Shown: positions 1 to 8,032 of the stretch, piece by piece
How the letters are laid out: every line of letters begins with the position of its first letter
Position numbering within the stretch: the stretch's first letter is position 1
Assembly: GCA_026712715.1 (NCBI GenBank)
Contig: JAPOPW010000038.1
Span: 1-64,000 of the forward strand
Direction of reading: 5' to 3'
Origin: Immundisolibacterales bacterium
GTDB lineage: Bacteria; Pseudomonadota; Gammaproteobacteria; HK1
Length of the DNA: 64,000 nt
Made by a program: the position numbers and the translations under genes
Notes under the pieces: generated by a model
What the model saw: only the letters and a program-made list of their open reading frames with translations
What the model was told of the DNA's origin: nothing
The model's database searches: none

Positions 1-311
1 CTCTCGCCGTCGCCGGACGCCGTCGCGCCCATCCCGCCGTTGAAGAAGAAGAGGATCGAGAACGGCTTGTAAATTTTTTTACCCCTCATCTCTCTCATTC
101 TCCTAACAAGGAACGCCCCGCTCGACAACTGCACCCCGCCCCTCGCCCTGGCCGCGCGCGCCGAGGCGATCCGGGAGGGGGTGATGGCGAGGGCCGGCCC
201 GCCGTTTTGGCCCACCCCCCGGGGGGGGGGGGACGAGAGGGAAAAGCCGTTCTCGAACCTCTTCTTCTTCAACGGCGGGATGGGCGCGACGGCGTCCGGC
301 GACGGCGAGAG
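1..311. repeat. Inverted duplication at the left edge, probably an assembly or snap-back artefact
   Basis: Bases 1-68 are the reverse complement of bases 244-311 with a single mismatch (position 55 against 257). The repeated segment is hydantoinase B coding sequence on the right arm and antisense to it on the left arm. The spacer contains an A/T- and pyrimidine-rich stretch (about 69-107) unlike the rest of the window, and a long G run after 218. A coding segment next to its own inverted copy at the very end of the window is more likely a chimeric read, or an artefact of amplification or assembly, than biology. Confidence 0.85.
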
Positions 312-720
312 CTGCATGAGCTGGCCGAGCAACATTTCCTCGACTCCGACCGAGGTCATCGAGATGCTGAGTCCGCTGCGGGTGCTGCATCGAGGGCTCG
401 TCCCGGGAAGCGGCGGGGCGGGACGCCATCGAGGCGGCCTCGGCCAGGAGATCCGGATGCTCAACACGTCTGCGACCCCGACGGTGGCCTTTCTCTCGGC
501 CGAGCGGACGAGGGTCCCCGCCCGGGGCCTCGGCGGCGGCGGACCTGGCGCGACGGGTGCGGTCGAGATCAACGGTCAGCCGGTCGATCCGAAGGTCCAG
601 CACCTGCTCCGACCCGGCGACATCGTCACCCTGCGAACGCCGGGCGGGGGCGGCCACGGCCCACCCACCGAGCGCGGTCCCGCCTCTACCGCCCGGGACC
701 GGGACCTCGGCTACACCTGA
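121..720 (+). CDS. Hydantoinase B/oxoprolinase-type protein, C-terminal fragment
   Basis: This is the C-terminal part of the HyuB family (N-methylhydantoinase B, acetone carboxylase subunit or 5-oxoprolinase HyuB half), cytoplasmic ATP-dependent hydrolases or carboxylases. Family hallmarks in order are FFFNGGMGA, then WPSNISSTPTEVIE, then SGGAGRHRGGLGQ, then GGGPGATGA and finally LRPGDIVTLRTPGGGGHGPP before the stop at 718-720. Full HyuB proteins are over 500 residues, so only about the last 200 are here. The N-terminal part is missing because the window begins in the inverted duplication, and an in-frame stop occurs at 70-72. A HyuA partner and the true start must lie to the left. The C-terminus is clearly HyuB; the substrate cannot be told. 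Confidence 0.8.
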   Translation, partial: LDNCTPPLALAARAEAIREGVMARAGPPFWPTPRGGGDEREKPFSNLFFFNGGMGATASGDGESCMSWPSNISSTPTEVIEMLSPLRVLHRGLVPGSGGAGRHRGGLGQEIRMLNTSATPTVAFLSAERTRVPARGLGGGGPGATGAVEINGQPVDPKVQHLLRPGDIVTLRTPGGGGHGPPTERGPASTARDRDLGYT

Positions 721-1072
721 ATCCGCCCGTTGCCGACCGCCACGACGTGCCGCGCCCCGAAGGAAGGAAACCGCTTCTTGTTGCGCTCGGAATCGTCAGG
801 CCTGCTTCTCGAGCCATCCAGTCAGCTCGAGCGGCAAGGAGCTTCGCGGGGCAATGCTTGCGACGCTGCGCCCAGAACCGACGAGACCGGTTCGAAGCCA
901 CCCATCTTGGCAGCAGCCTCGTACGTTTCGTTTCTGAAACCAATTTGCAAACTTGACTCGTCTGCCAAGATCGGCGCCCCTCAAGAAGTCAAGTGGAGGT
1001 CGGTGAGCAAGTGTATCCGGACGGACTCGCCAGGCAGGGCCCGAGGACGGCCGTGAGGTTTCGTGCCGGTAC
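721..1072. other. Intergenic stretch without a recognised gene
   Basis: 352 bases lie between the hydantoinase fragment and the convergent DUF4276-type gene. Several short frames are open on both strands, but none shows a recognisable motif or a convincing ribosome binding site. Base composition falls from G+C-rich towards more balanced across this stretch, which marks the left border of the accessory block that follows. Confidence 0.5.
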
Positions 1073-1729
1073 CTACGAATCCTCGTTCCGGGCGACAAGC
1101 CTGGACACCGAGTCCTTCAGCTGCCGCCAGGCAGGTACCTGTTCCAGTGCGCCGCCTACGGGAAGTTGCGCCAGCAGAATCTGCCGTTGTCGTCCAAACC
1201 TCCGTCTGAACTTTCGGAGTCGGCTTCCACGAAACCCGCTCGCTGCGGCCAGTGCGCTCTCGAGCGTATCCTTGGGAGCATGCAGGTCCTCGACTCGTGC
1301 AGGTCTTGGAAGATTGAGTGGTTCGCGTCCTCTCGGATTGCCGGCGACTCGCCTGATGGCCGCTTCGTCGAGCAGTACCCAGGCTTCCGTGGTCCGCACG
1401 GGAACGATCGGAACGTGATGCACGGCCAGGCCCGCTCCGTTCGTCGCGTCGCTGATTTCAATCGTTCTCGCTTCATGGCCCGCTGCGTCCGCGTCGCGGT
1501 GCACGAAGAGCAAATCGAATTCGGATTCCGCCGACAGCACCGCTACCATTTTCCTTTGCAACATCGAGCCATGTCCTTCTCCGGGGCCTCGTACTGTCGC
1601 AAGCGGGATGGCGGAACCGACCGCCGCGGATGCGCCAAGGACCACCAGAAGCCGCTCGAGATGCGGAACCAGCGCCCGGTCGGAATTCCCTTCGCAAAGA
1701 AGGATGAATCGAATGAATTGACCGTGCAC
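1073..1729 (-). CDS. Toprim-like DUF4276-family protein, partner of the ATPase
   Basis: A protein of about 218 residues whose GTG start (1729-1727) lies only 5 nt after the TGA of the upstream ATPase gene, so the two are almost certainly cotranscribed. It opens with a hydrophobic strand followed by LLCEGNSD (Glu13, Asp17), and later has LLFVHRDADAAG (Asp79, Asp81). An early Glu plus a later D-x-D is the pattern of the Toprim metal site in OLD-family nucleases, and the length fits DUF4276 proteins, which often follow AAA ATPases. The TEAWVLLDE segment is also characteristic. A frame further upstream is open (to 1867) but overlaps the ATPase, so I prefer the GTG. Assignment to DUF4276 is from memory of the family pattern; nuclease activity is inference. 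Confidence 0.7.
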   Translation of the reverse strand: MHGQFIRFILLCEGNSDRALVPHLERLLVVLGASAAVGSAIPLATVRGPGEGHGSMLQRKMVAVLSAESEFDLLFVHRDADAAGHEARTIEISDATNGAGLAVHHVPIVPVRTTEAWVLLDEAAIRRVAGNPRGREPLNLPRPARVEDLHAPKDTLESALAAASGFRGSRLRKFRRRFGRQRQILLAQLPVGGALEQVPAWRQLKDSVSRLVARNEDS

Positions 1730-1734
1730 GTCGA

Positions 1735-3153
1735 TCAGATCGATTCGAATGGAAGACGAAGCTGTACCCCTTCGGGTGGCTGCAGGTAATCCCGCATCGT
1801 CGATATTCCGAGAGCCGGTCTCGTGCCATCGAAATCCGTCCGCCAAGTCCCCTTCAGAGGATAGCATTGGAACCCGCGAACAGGTGAATCTGCATATCGC
1901 ATCGTGGTTTCCCGGGCGAGCAGCACATCGTTCTTGTCCTGGAGCTGGAGGTAGTACGGAGAATGGGTGGCGAGAATGACCTGCCGCATTACGTTTTCGG
2001 AGTCGATGGGCAACTCGGCGTCAACCGCCAGATCACGAATCAGAGTCGCCATGGCCGGAAGTTTTTCCGGATGAATGCCGTTCTCGGGTTCTTCAACGCA
2101 GATCAGTCCCTTTGCTTCAGGGTCTTCGGCCAGAACCGAAAGCGCGAGAAACCGTAACGTACCGTCGGAAATCGCACTCGCCGCGAATTCCGTTCCGTCA
2201 TCTTCCGTGACCGAGAGCGTCAGGAGCTCACGGACGTCATCGCGAACCACGTCGACGTTCGACACGGAAACGAGCTCCGCCAGCCGTGACGAGACTCTTG
2301 CAACAACATCGCCGTTCGAGCCCTCCCGCTCCTTCAGCCGATTGAGGGTGGCGGCAAGATGGGCGCCGTTGTCGGATACTACATCGGGATCACGGCGGAG
2401 CCGATCGGGACGACGCATGGCGCTGGGTTCCAGCGAGAGCAGCCTCCATCCTTGCATTTCCCTTCGTGCTGCGAGAACCGTCGGCGTCGCTATCGTACTC
2501 GTCGTGCCGACAATGGTCCTTGGTGCCAAACGAGCGGGCGCTCTTTGCCCTGGTCCTCTCGAACCACCATCCTGATGTACAATGATCTCCGTATGCCCAT
2601 CGTCACTTTCCGCCGTTGAAATATATCCGGTCCTGGCAAATCGCCGATTGATTACCGCTGCATCTCTGAATGCCGGCTTCGAGTGGGGAAACCGAAGCTT
2701 CTTGTTGGCATCACCTTGGGTGATGTGATGCAATTTCTCGGAACGTAGTTCCATGTCGAAGATTGAACGGACGGAATCGGATGAAGATCCGTCCCTTCTT
2801 GCAATCTCCAATTCGTAGCGAAGAAAAGTCGAGCTCGCTTTGCCCGGGCGTCCGAAATCATCAACCACATCTTGCGCCACCAACATCTCCGCCGCAAGCT
2901 TGAAGGAATCCTTGCGTATTGATTCACTTCGAAAGAACAGATCATCCAGCCGGGCCGTGTCTTCCGTTCTGGCTCGCACGCGAACAGCGGCTTCGAGAAT
3001 CGAATAGTCGGCGAGAAGGGACAGGAAATGTATCGCATCAAAGATGTTTGATTTCCCTGCCCCGTTTGGTCCTGCAACGCACGTGTAGGGGCCAAAGTCA
3101 ACGGAAAAATCCACGAGATTCTTGAATCCGTCCACTTCCAGTCGGGTCAACAT
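1735..3153 (-). CDS. ABC/OLD-like AAA ATPase (AAA_21 type), putative defence ATPase
   Basis: A 472-residue cytoplasmic ATPase of the RecF/SMC/OLD-like class. Walker A is GPNGAGKS at residues 28-35, straight after a beta-rich LEVDGFKNLVDF start. The Walker B region is CVEEPENGIHPEKL (EEPENG about 354-359), with an H-loop ATHSP (about 396-400). The middle carries a family-specific insertion rather than a long coiled coil. The ATG at 3153 was chosen because the conserved N-terminal strand begins there; an upstream start would add 28 unlike residues. It is followed by the Toprim-like gene 5 nt downstream. Base composition is clearly less G+C-rich than the flanking metabolic genes, suggesting transfer. 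Two-gene ATPase plus Toprim or nuclease systems are a known anti-phage layout; the exact system is not recognised. Confidence 0.85.
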   Translation of the reverse strand: MLTRLEVDGFKNLVDFSVDFGPYTCVAGPNGAGKSNIFDAIHFLSLLADYSILEAAVRVRARTEDTARLDDLFFRSESIRKDSFKLAAEMLVAQDVVDDFGRPGKASSTFLRYELEIARRDGSSSDSVRSIFDMELRSEKLHHITQGDANKKLRFPHSKPAFRDAAVINRRFARTGYISTAESDDGHTEIIVHQDGGSRGPGQRAPARLAPRTIVGTTSTIATPTVLAARREMQGWRLLSLEPSAMRRPDRLRRDPDVVSDNGAHLAATLNRLKEREGSNGDVVARVSSRLAELVSVSNVDVVRDDVRELLTLSVTEDDGTEFAASAISDGTLRFLALSVLAEDPEAKGLICVEEPENGIHPEKLPAMATLIRDLAVDAELPIDSENVMRQVILATHSPYYLQLQDKNDVLLARETTMRYADSPVRGFQCYPLKGTWRTDFDGTRPALGISTMRDYLQPPEGVQLRLPFESI

Positions 3154-3222
3154 GGAACTTCGTCTTTCTCCGCTTCTTCGTTGCGTCCCGTTGGCGTCGT
3201 ACTTCGATCCCGGGAGCCCGCG

Positions 3223-3228
3223 ATTATA
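3223..3228 (-). promoter_or_regulatory. Candidate -10 element for the ATPase operon
   Basis: The minus strand reads TATAAT here, a perfect sigma70 -10 hexamer, about 70 nt upstream of the ATPase ATG at 3153. The region 17 nt further upstream has no clear TTGACA-like -35. An AT-rich hexamer in G+C-rich surroundings is notable, but without a -35 the promoter remains tentative. Confidence 0.4.
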
Positions 3229-3325
3229 GCGGAGCAATCGGGGTAGCCGCCGGGGTTCGATGGCGTCGACGAACGCGAAGGCCGCTTCCGTTCGGCATTG
3301 GCATGGTGGGGCTGCTCGTCATGAT

Positions 3326-3892
3326 TCACGTTGCGGTCGAGTTACGGAGCGTCTGAAGCCGGGGCAGGATGTGCGGTGCCTCCTTGGCTTCACAGAGCGG
3401 CTGGAGCTCGGTCGCTATCGTGTCCCAGACGAGCTGGCGGCCGCCACGGAGCAATACCCCCTCGATGTCGCTCCAGTCGCGGGGACGGTCCGCGAACGCC
3501 TTGAGGACGATGAGGTCTTCGGCAGAACAGGTGTGGAGGCTTACGTCGGGGAGGTACGCGAAGTCGCTCGCACGGTCGACGACGCGCTCCTCGAAGGGCA
3601 ATGCGCCGAGCGAAATGTCGATTGGTATGCCTCTCTTCGACTGGAGGAGGAGCACCCGGCTCCGCACTGCGAACCCGGCGGCGTCCGGGACACGACCGTC
3701 GAACCTGCCGCAAAGCTCTTCGATACAGGCGGCCTCCCCGCCGAAGCCGGCCAGGATGGTGAGGTCGACATCTCCGGTCAGGCGGGGCTCCCCCCAGCGC
3801 TGGAGCGCGATTCCGCCGATGAAGCAGAACCGCCAGCTCCGATTCCGGCAAAATGACTGAATCTCATCCGCCAGGTGGAACAGGTCCTGCAT
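3326..3892 (-). CDS. Pol-beta-type nucleotidyltransferase (AbiEii/MNT-like), putative toxin
   Basis: A 188-residue minimal nucleotidyltransferase. It has the hallmark GG at residues 26-27 (FIGGIALQRWG), then PRLTGDVDL with Asp41 and Asp43 as metal ligands, and a third acidic residue in GIPIDISLG (Asp92). The helical C-terminus has the SAEDLIVLKAFADRPRDWSDIEG segment common to AbiEii-like and DUF6036-like proteins. It overlaps the small upstream gene by 29 nt, implying translational coupling. In the AbiE and MenA families such enzymes transfer nucleotides to tRNA or other targets and act as toxins of type IV toxin-antitoxin pairs. Here the partner is not AbiEi, so the toxin role is inference. 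It lies 172 nt upstream of the ATPase operon on the same strand. Confidence 0.75.
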   Translation of the reverse strand: MQDLFHLADEIQSFCRNRSWRFCFIGGIALQRWGEPRLTGDVDLTILAGFGGEAACIEELCGRFDGRVPDAAGFAVRSRVLLLQSKRGIPIDISLGALPFEERVVDRASDFAYLPDVSLHTCSAEDLIVLKAFADRPRDWSDIEGVLLRGGRQLVWDTIATELQPLCEAKEAPHILPRLQTLRNSTAT

Positions 3893-4112
3893 TCTTCAGC
3901 CTGGCAAAGACCGCCTGCTGTTCCACGAGCCCGGAGGTGATCCTGGGGGGCGCGTCGACGAGCGCGGCGTCGAACGCGCCGTTCAGAGCCATGATCTGTC
4001 GAGTCACGTCGATGTGGCGGAGGCGGTCGCGGCGCAGGGCCTCGAGCCTCTCCGAGGCCACCTTCCACGCGCCGACGAAGGCGCGGAGCTCGCTCTTCGG
4101 ATCGCTGGCCAT
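3864..4112 (-). CDS. Small helical protein, putative antitoxin partner of the nucleotidyltransferase
   Basis: An 82-residue predicted all-helical, charged protein with DPKSELRAFVGAWKVASERLE at the N-terminus and a SGLVEQQAVFARL segment near the C-terminus. No enzyme motif is visible. Its 3' end overlaps the nucleotidyltransferase start by 29 nt and both read leftwards, the order (small gene first) usual for antitoxin-toxin operons. I recall similar short proteins upstream of AbiEii-like nucleotidyltransferases but cannot confirm this by search. It lies divergently from the acyl-CoA carboxylase gene, so their promoters share 4113-4236. Confidence 0.6.
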   Translation of the reverse strand: MASDPKSELRAFVGAWKVASERLEALRRDRLRHIDVTRQIMALNGAFDAALVDAPPRITSGLVEQQAVFARLKNAGPVPPGG

Positions 4113-4236
4113 GTGCAGCGGCTAGCCTGTGTCCCCGTCCGGTCGGTTCGCAAAAGGGTACTACACGGTGGTTGCTTCCGCTCGGCCGGAGAGTCGAAGA
4201 TCGGAAGTTGTGCCCGGCCACCGGAGAACGTCGGAT

Positions 4237-7200
4237 ATGGGACTCGCGCGTGTCCTCGTCGCCAATCGGGGGGAGATCGCGATCCGCATTGCGCGGAGCG
4301 CGACGGATCTCGGCCTCGCCACGGTTGCCGTCTACTCCGAGGACGACGCACGGTCACTGCACGCGGCCCGTGCGGATCGGGCCGAGCTCGTGCCGGGGCG
4401 CGGAGTTGCCGCATATCTCGACCAGGAGGCGATCCTCGACGCGGCGGAACGGGCGGAATGCGACGCGCTGCACCCCGGTTACGGCTTCCTGAGCGAGAAC
4501 GCGGGGTTCGCGCGACGTTGCGCGGAGCGCGGTCTCACCTTCGTCGGACCGGATCCGGAGACCCTCGACCTCTTCGGGGACAAGGCCCGGGCCCGCGCCT
4601 TCGCGACGGAGCGTGGGGTCGCGGTCCTTCCCGGCACCACGGTCGAGGGGGGAATCGAGGGGGCTCGTGAGTTCCTGGCCGCCCTGGGCGGCGATTCCGG
4701 AGGCGCGATGCTCAAGGCCGCGGGCGGCGGGGGCGGGCGCGGGATGGCGGCCGTGCGGAGCGTCGCCGAGCTCGAGAACGCGTGGCCGCGCTGCCGTGAC
4801 GAGGCGCGCCGTGCGTTTGGACGCGACGAGCTCTACGCCGAGCAGCTCGTGCCACGCGCGCGGCATATCGAAGTCCAGGTGGCTGGCGACGGGACCGGCC
4901 GGGTCGTCGATTTCGGCGAACGCGAGTGCAGCCTGCAGCGCCGCCGCCAGAAGATCGTCGAGATCGCGCCCGCTCCGAACCTGGATCCGGCTCTTCGCGG
5001 CCGCATCGTCGATGCCGCCCTTGCGCTCGCGAAGGCGGCACGCTTCGCCAATCTCGGGACGTTCGAGTTCCTCGTCGACGAGGCCGGCCGCCCGTACTTC
5101 ATCGAGACGAACCCGAGGCTTCAGGTCGAGCATACGGTGACCGAAGAGCTTGCCGGCGTCGATCTCGTCCGGCTCCAGCTCGAGCTCGCAGGGGGCGGGC
5201 CGCTCCCCGGGGAGCGGAACGGCATCCTCGGCCGCGGCTGTGCGGTACAGGCGCGGGTGAACCTCGAATCCCTCCAGCCGGACGGAACGGTGCGGCCGGC
5301 CGGCGGTGTCATCGACGGGTTCGAGCCGCCGGGCGGGCCCGGGGTGCGGGTCGACACGAGCGGATACGCGGGGTATTCCCCGAATCCGGGATTCGATTCC
5401 CTCATCGCCAAGGTCGTGGTGCGGACCGACGGTGCGGCCGGGGCCGACGCCTTCGCGGCGGCGGCGGGAAAGCTTCGCCGCGCGCTCGGGGAGTTCCGCC
5501 TGGCCGGGGTCGCGTCAAACCTCGGCTTTCTGCGGAGCCTGCTCGAGCACCCCGAGGTCCTGGCCGGCCGGCTCCACACGGAGCTCGTCGAGGGGAATCT
5601 TGGCGGGCTGCTCGCCGCGATCGAGGAGGAGCCGGAGGTACCGGTGGCGGAGGAGGCAGCGGCGGGACGAGCGCGTACGGACGCTGCGCCCCTGTCGAAC
5701 GGGGGACCGCCGGGCGCGTCGACCGCGGTGCTCGCCGGGACTCGGGTGGACGCCGCGGACCCGCTCGCGGTTCTCGCGCACGGCAAGGATGGCGGAGGGG
5801 GAGCGTCCATGCCGCAAGGGGCGTCGCCGGCGCAGGGAGCGGTCGCGCCGGAAACTGCCGCTCCGGAGCCGGGGGCAATCCTGGCGCCCATGCAGGGCAC
5901 CGTCATCGAGCTCTTCGTCGCGGAGGGGGATCCGATCCACGTCGGGCGCGAGCTGCTCGTCATGGAAGCGATGAAGATGCAGCACGTGATCGCGGCGGAC
6001 CGGACCGGCCGGGTCCGGCGCCTCGTCACGCGCGGGGGCGATACGGTGGCCGAGGGGAGTCCGCTCCTCGTGCTCGACGAGGCCGCGATCGAGCCTCCGG
6101 CCGCCGGAGAAGGCCAGGATCTCGACCTCGACGCGATCCGCCCGGACCTCGCGGAGGTACTGGAGCGCCAGGACCTGACCCGTGACGAACGTCGCCCCGA
6201 TGCAGTGGCGCGCCGCCGGCGGACCGGTCAGAGAACAGCCCGCGAGAACGTGGAAGACCTGGTGGACCCCGGCTCCCTCATCGAGTACGGCGCCCTCGTG
6301 GTGGCGGCTCGCCGCCAGCGGCACTCGATGGACGAGCTGGTCCGGCGCACCCCCGCGGACGGGCTGGTGGCGGGGATCGGCCGGGTCAACGGTCACCTCT
6401 TCGGCGACGAGCGGGCGCGCTGCCTGGTGATGGCCTACGACTACACCGTGCTCGCGGGCACCCAGGGCAAGTTCAACCACCAGAAGAAGGATCGGATGTT
6501 CGCCCTCGCGGAGAAGTGGCGTTTGCCGATGGTGTTCTTCACCGAGGGCGGAGGAGGGCGGCCGGGCGACACCGACATCGTCTTTGCGGCCGACCTCCAC
6601 ATCCCCGCGTTCCACCTGCTGGGCCGACTCAGCGGCCTCGTCCCCCTCGTGGGCATTGCCTCCGGGCGGTGCTTCGCCGGGAACGCGGTCGTGCTCGGCT
6701 GCTGCGACGTGGTGATCGCCACCCGGAACGCAAATATCGGAATGGGGGGCCCCGCGATGATCGAGGGCGGAGGGCTCGGCGTCTTCCGACCCGAGGAGGT
6801 GGGGCCGATGGAGGTGCAGGTGCCGAACGGGGTCGTGGACATCCCGGTCGAGGACGAGGCGGAGGCGGTGGCCGCCGCGAAGCGGTATCTCTCCTACTTC
6901 CAGGGCGCGGTCGACGACTGGGGCTGCGCGGACCAGCGGCGCCTGCGTCACGCGGTTCCCGAGGACCGGCTGCGGATTTACGACGTGCATCGGGTCATCG
7001 AGGTCCTCGCGGACGAGGGATCGGTCCTCGAGCTCAGGGCGGAGTTCGGACCCGGCATGGTGACCGCCCTCATTCGCATCGAAGGGCGCCCGATCGGGCT
7101 CGTCGCCAACAATCCCGTCCATCTCGCCGGCGCGGTCGACAGCGACGGGGCGGACAAGGCGGCGCGCTTCATGCAGATCTGCGACGCGTTCGACATCCCG

Positions 7201-7692
7201 ATCCTCTGCCTCTGCGATACTCCCGGCAACATGGTCGGACCGGAGGCGGAGAAGACCGCGCTCGTGCGCCACTGCTGCCGGCTCTACGTGACGGGGGCGA
7301 GCGTCACCGTGCCGATGTTCACCGTCGTCCTTCGAAAGTCGTACGGGCTCGGGGCTCAGGCGATGGCCGCGGGAAGCTTCCACGCTCCTTTTTTCGCGGT
7401 CTCGTGGCCGACGGGAGAGTTCGGGGGGATGGGTCTCGAAGGAGCGGTCAAGCTCGGGTATCGGAAGGAGCTCGCCGCCATCGAGGATTCCGCGGAGCGA
7501 ATGGCCCGCTACGAAGAGATGGTCGCCGCCATGTACGAGCAGGGGAAGGCCCTCAACACCGCCACCGTGTTCGAGATCGACGACGTCATCGACCCCGCGG
7601 ACACGCGCCGGTGGATCGTGGAGGGCCTGCGGGCGTGCCCTCCGCCCGAGCCGCGGGCGGGCAAGAAGCGCCCGTGCATCGACACCTGGTAG
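4237..7692 (+). CDS. Single-chain acyl-CoA carboxylase (biotin carboxylase-BCCP-carboxyltransferase fusion)
   Basis: A 1151-residue cytoplasmic enzyme that carboxylates an acyl-CoA using ATP, bicarbonate and biotin. Residues 1 to about 450 are biotin carboxylase: VLVANRGEIAIRI start, glycine-rich AAGGGGGRGM ATP-grasp loop, ECSLQRRRQK and NPRLQVEHTVTE. A low-complexity linker follows (about 470-560). The biotinyl domain has EAMKM with the biotin lysine at residue 580. From about 650 to the end is a carboxyltransferase domain with FTEGGGGRPGD, GNAVVLGCCDV and GGMGLEGAVKLGYRKEL. All three activities on one chain match the single-chain long-chain acyl-CoA carboxylases known from several bacteria. 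The ATG at 4237 is preceded by GGAGA at 9 nt spacing; the frame is open further upstream but the extra 36 residues are unlike the family. Substrate chain length is unknown. Confidence 0.93.
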   Translation: MGLARVLVANRGEIAIRIARSATDLGLATVAVYSEDDARSLHAARADRAELVPGRGVAAYLDQEAILDAAERAECDALHPGYGFLSENAGFARRCAERGLTFVGPDPETLDLFGDKARARAFATERGVAVLPGTTVEGGIEGAREFLAALGGDSGGAMLKAAGGGGGRGMAAVRSVAELENAWPRCRDEARRAFGRDELYAEQLVPRARHIEVQVAGDGTGRVVDFGERECSLQRRRQKIVEIAPAPNLDPALRGRIVDAALALAKAARFANLGTFEFLVDEAGRPYFIETNPRLQVEHTVTEELAGVDLVRLQLELAGGGPLPGERNGILGRGCAVQARVNLESLQPDGTVRPAGGVIDGFEPPGGPGVRVDTSGYAGYSPNPGFDSLIAKVVVRTDGAAGADAFAAAAGKLRRALGEFRLAGVASNLGFLRSLLEHPEVLAGRLHTELVEGNLGGLLAAIEEEPEVPVAEEAAAGRARTDAAPLSNGGPPGASTAVLAGTRVDAADPLAVLAHGKDGGGGASMPQGASPAQGAVAPETAAPEPGAILAPMQGTVIELFVAEGDPIHVGRELLVMEAMKMQHVIAADRTGRVRRLVTRGGDTVAEGSPLLVLDEAAIEPPAAGEGQDLDLDAIRPDLAEVLERQDLTRDERRPDAVARRRRTGQRTARENVEDLVDPGSLIEYGALVVAARRQRHSMDELVRRTPADGLVAGIGRVNGHLFGDERARCLVMAYDYTVLAGTQGKFNHQKKDRMFALAEKWRLPMVFFTEGGGGRPGDTDIVFAADLHIPAFHLLGRLSGLVPLVGIASGRCFAGNAVVLGCCDVVIATRNANIGMGGPAMIEGGGLGVFRPEEVGPMEVQVPNGVVDIPVEDEAEAVAAAKRYLSYFQGAVDDWGCADQRRLRHAVPEDRLRIYDVHRVIEVLADEGSVLELRAEFGPGMVTALIRIEGRPIGLVANNPVHLAGAVDSDGADKAARFMQICDAFDIPILCLCDTPGNMVGPEAEKTALVRHCCRLYVTGASVTVPMFTVVLRKSYGLGAQAMAAGSFHAPFFAVSWPTGEFGGMGLEGAVKLGYRKELAAIEDSAERMARYEEMVAAMYEQGKALNTATVFEIDDVIDPADTRRWIVEGLRACPPPEPRAGKKRPCIDTW

Positions 7693-7705
7693 GAGACCGG
7701 CATCG

Positions 7706-8032
7706 ATGATGCACTCCACCCCCGAAAGCGGCACCCCGCCACCGGTCGCTCCGCCGGGCGAGCCGGTGCACTGGCTGGTGCGGCCCCGCACCGTGCGGGG
7801 GCTCTGGATCGGGTTCGGGGTGGTCCTCGCCGGCCTCGTTCTCGGCGATCTCCTCATTCACGGGCATCCCGGCTTCGGAATCGACGGAACGTTCGGGTTC
7901 TACGCCTGGTACGGGCTCGGCACCTGCGTCGCCATGGTCCTCTTCGCGAAGGGGCTCGGGGTCTTCCTGAAGCGCCGCGACGACTACTACGAAGGGGACG
8001 GCGAAGGGAAGGGCGGCGCAGGCGATGATTGA
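7706..8032 (+). CDS. Small two-helix membrane protein of the antiporter module
   Basis: A 108-residue protein with a Pro-rich cytoplasmic N-terminus, two predicted membrane helices (LWIGFGVVLAGLVLGDLLI and a second around FYAWYGLGTCVAMVLFAKGLGVF) and a charged C-terminus. It begins 13 nt after the carboxylase stop and its end overlaps the next gene by 8 nt, so it is translationally coupled to the antiporter-like subunit. No named family is recognised. The coupling suggests a partner or assembly subunit of that membrane protein. Confidence 0.75.
   Translation: MMHSTPESGTPPPVAPPGEPVHWLVRPRTVRGLWIGFGVVLAGLVLGDLLIHGHPGFGIDGTFGFYAWYGLGTCVAMVLFAKGLGVFLKRRDDYYEGDGEGKGGAGDD

Noticed and set aside
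796-1098. 100-codon minus-strand frame in the 721-1072 gap
   Set aside because: No recognisable family, overlaps the end of the DUF4276-type gene in another frame, and lacks a good ribosome site.
5515-7857. Long minus-strand open frame opposite the acyl-CoA carboxylase
   Set aside because: No motif, Arg/His/Asp-rich composition and complete overlap with a clear enzyme gene mark it as a shadow.
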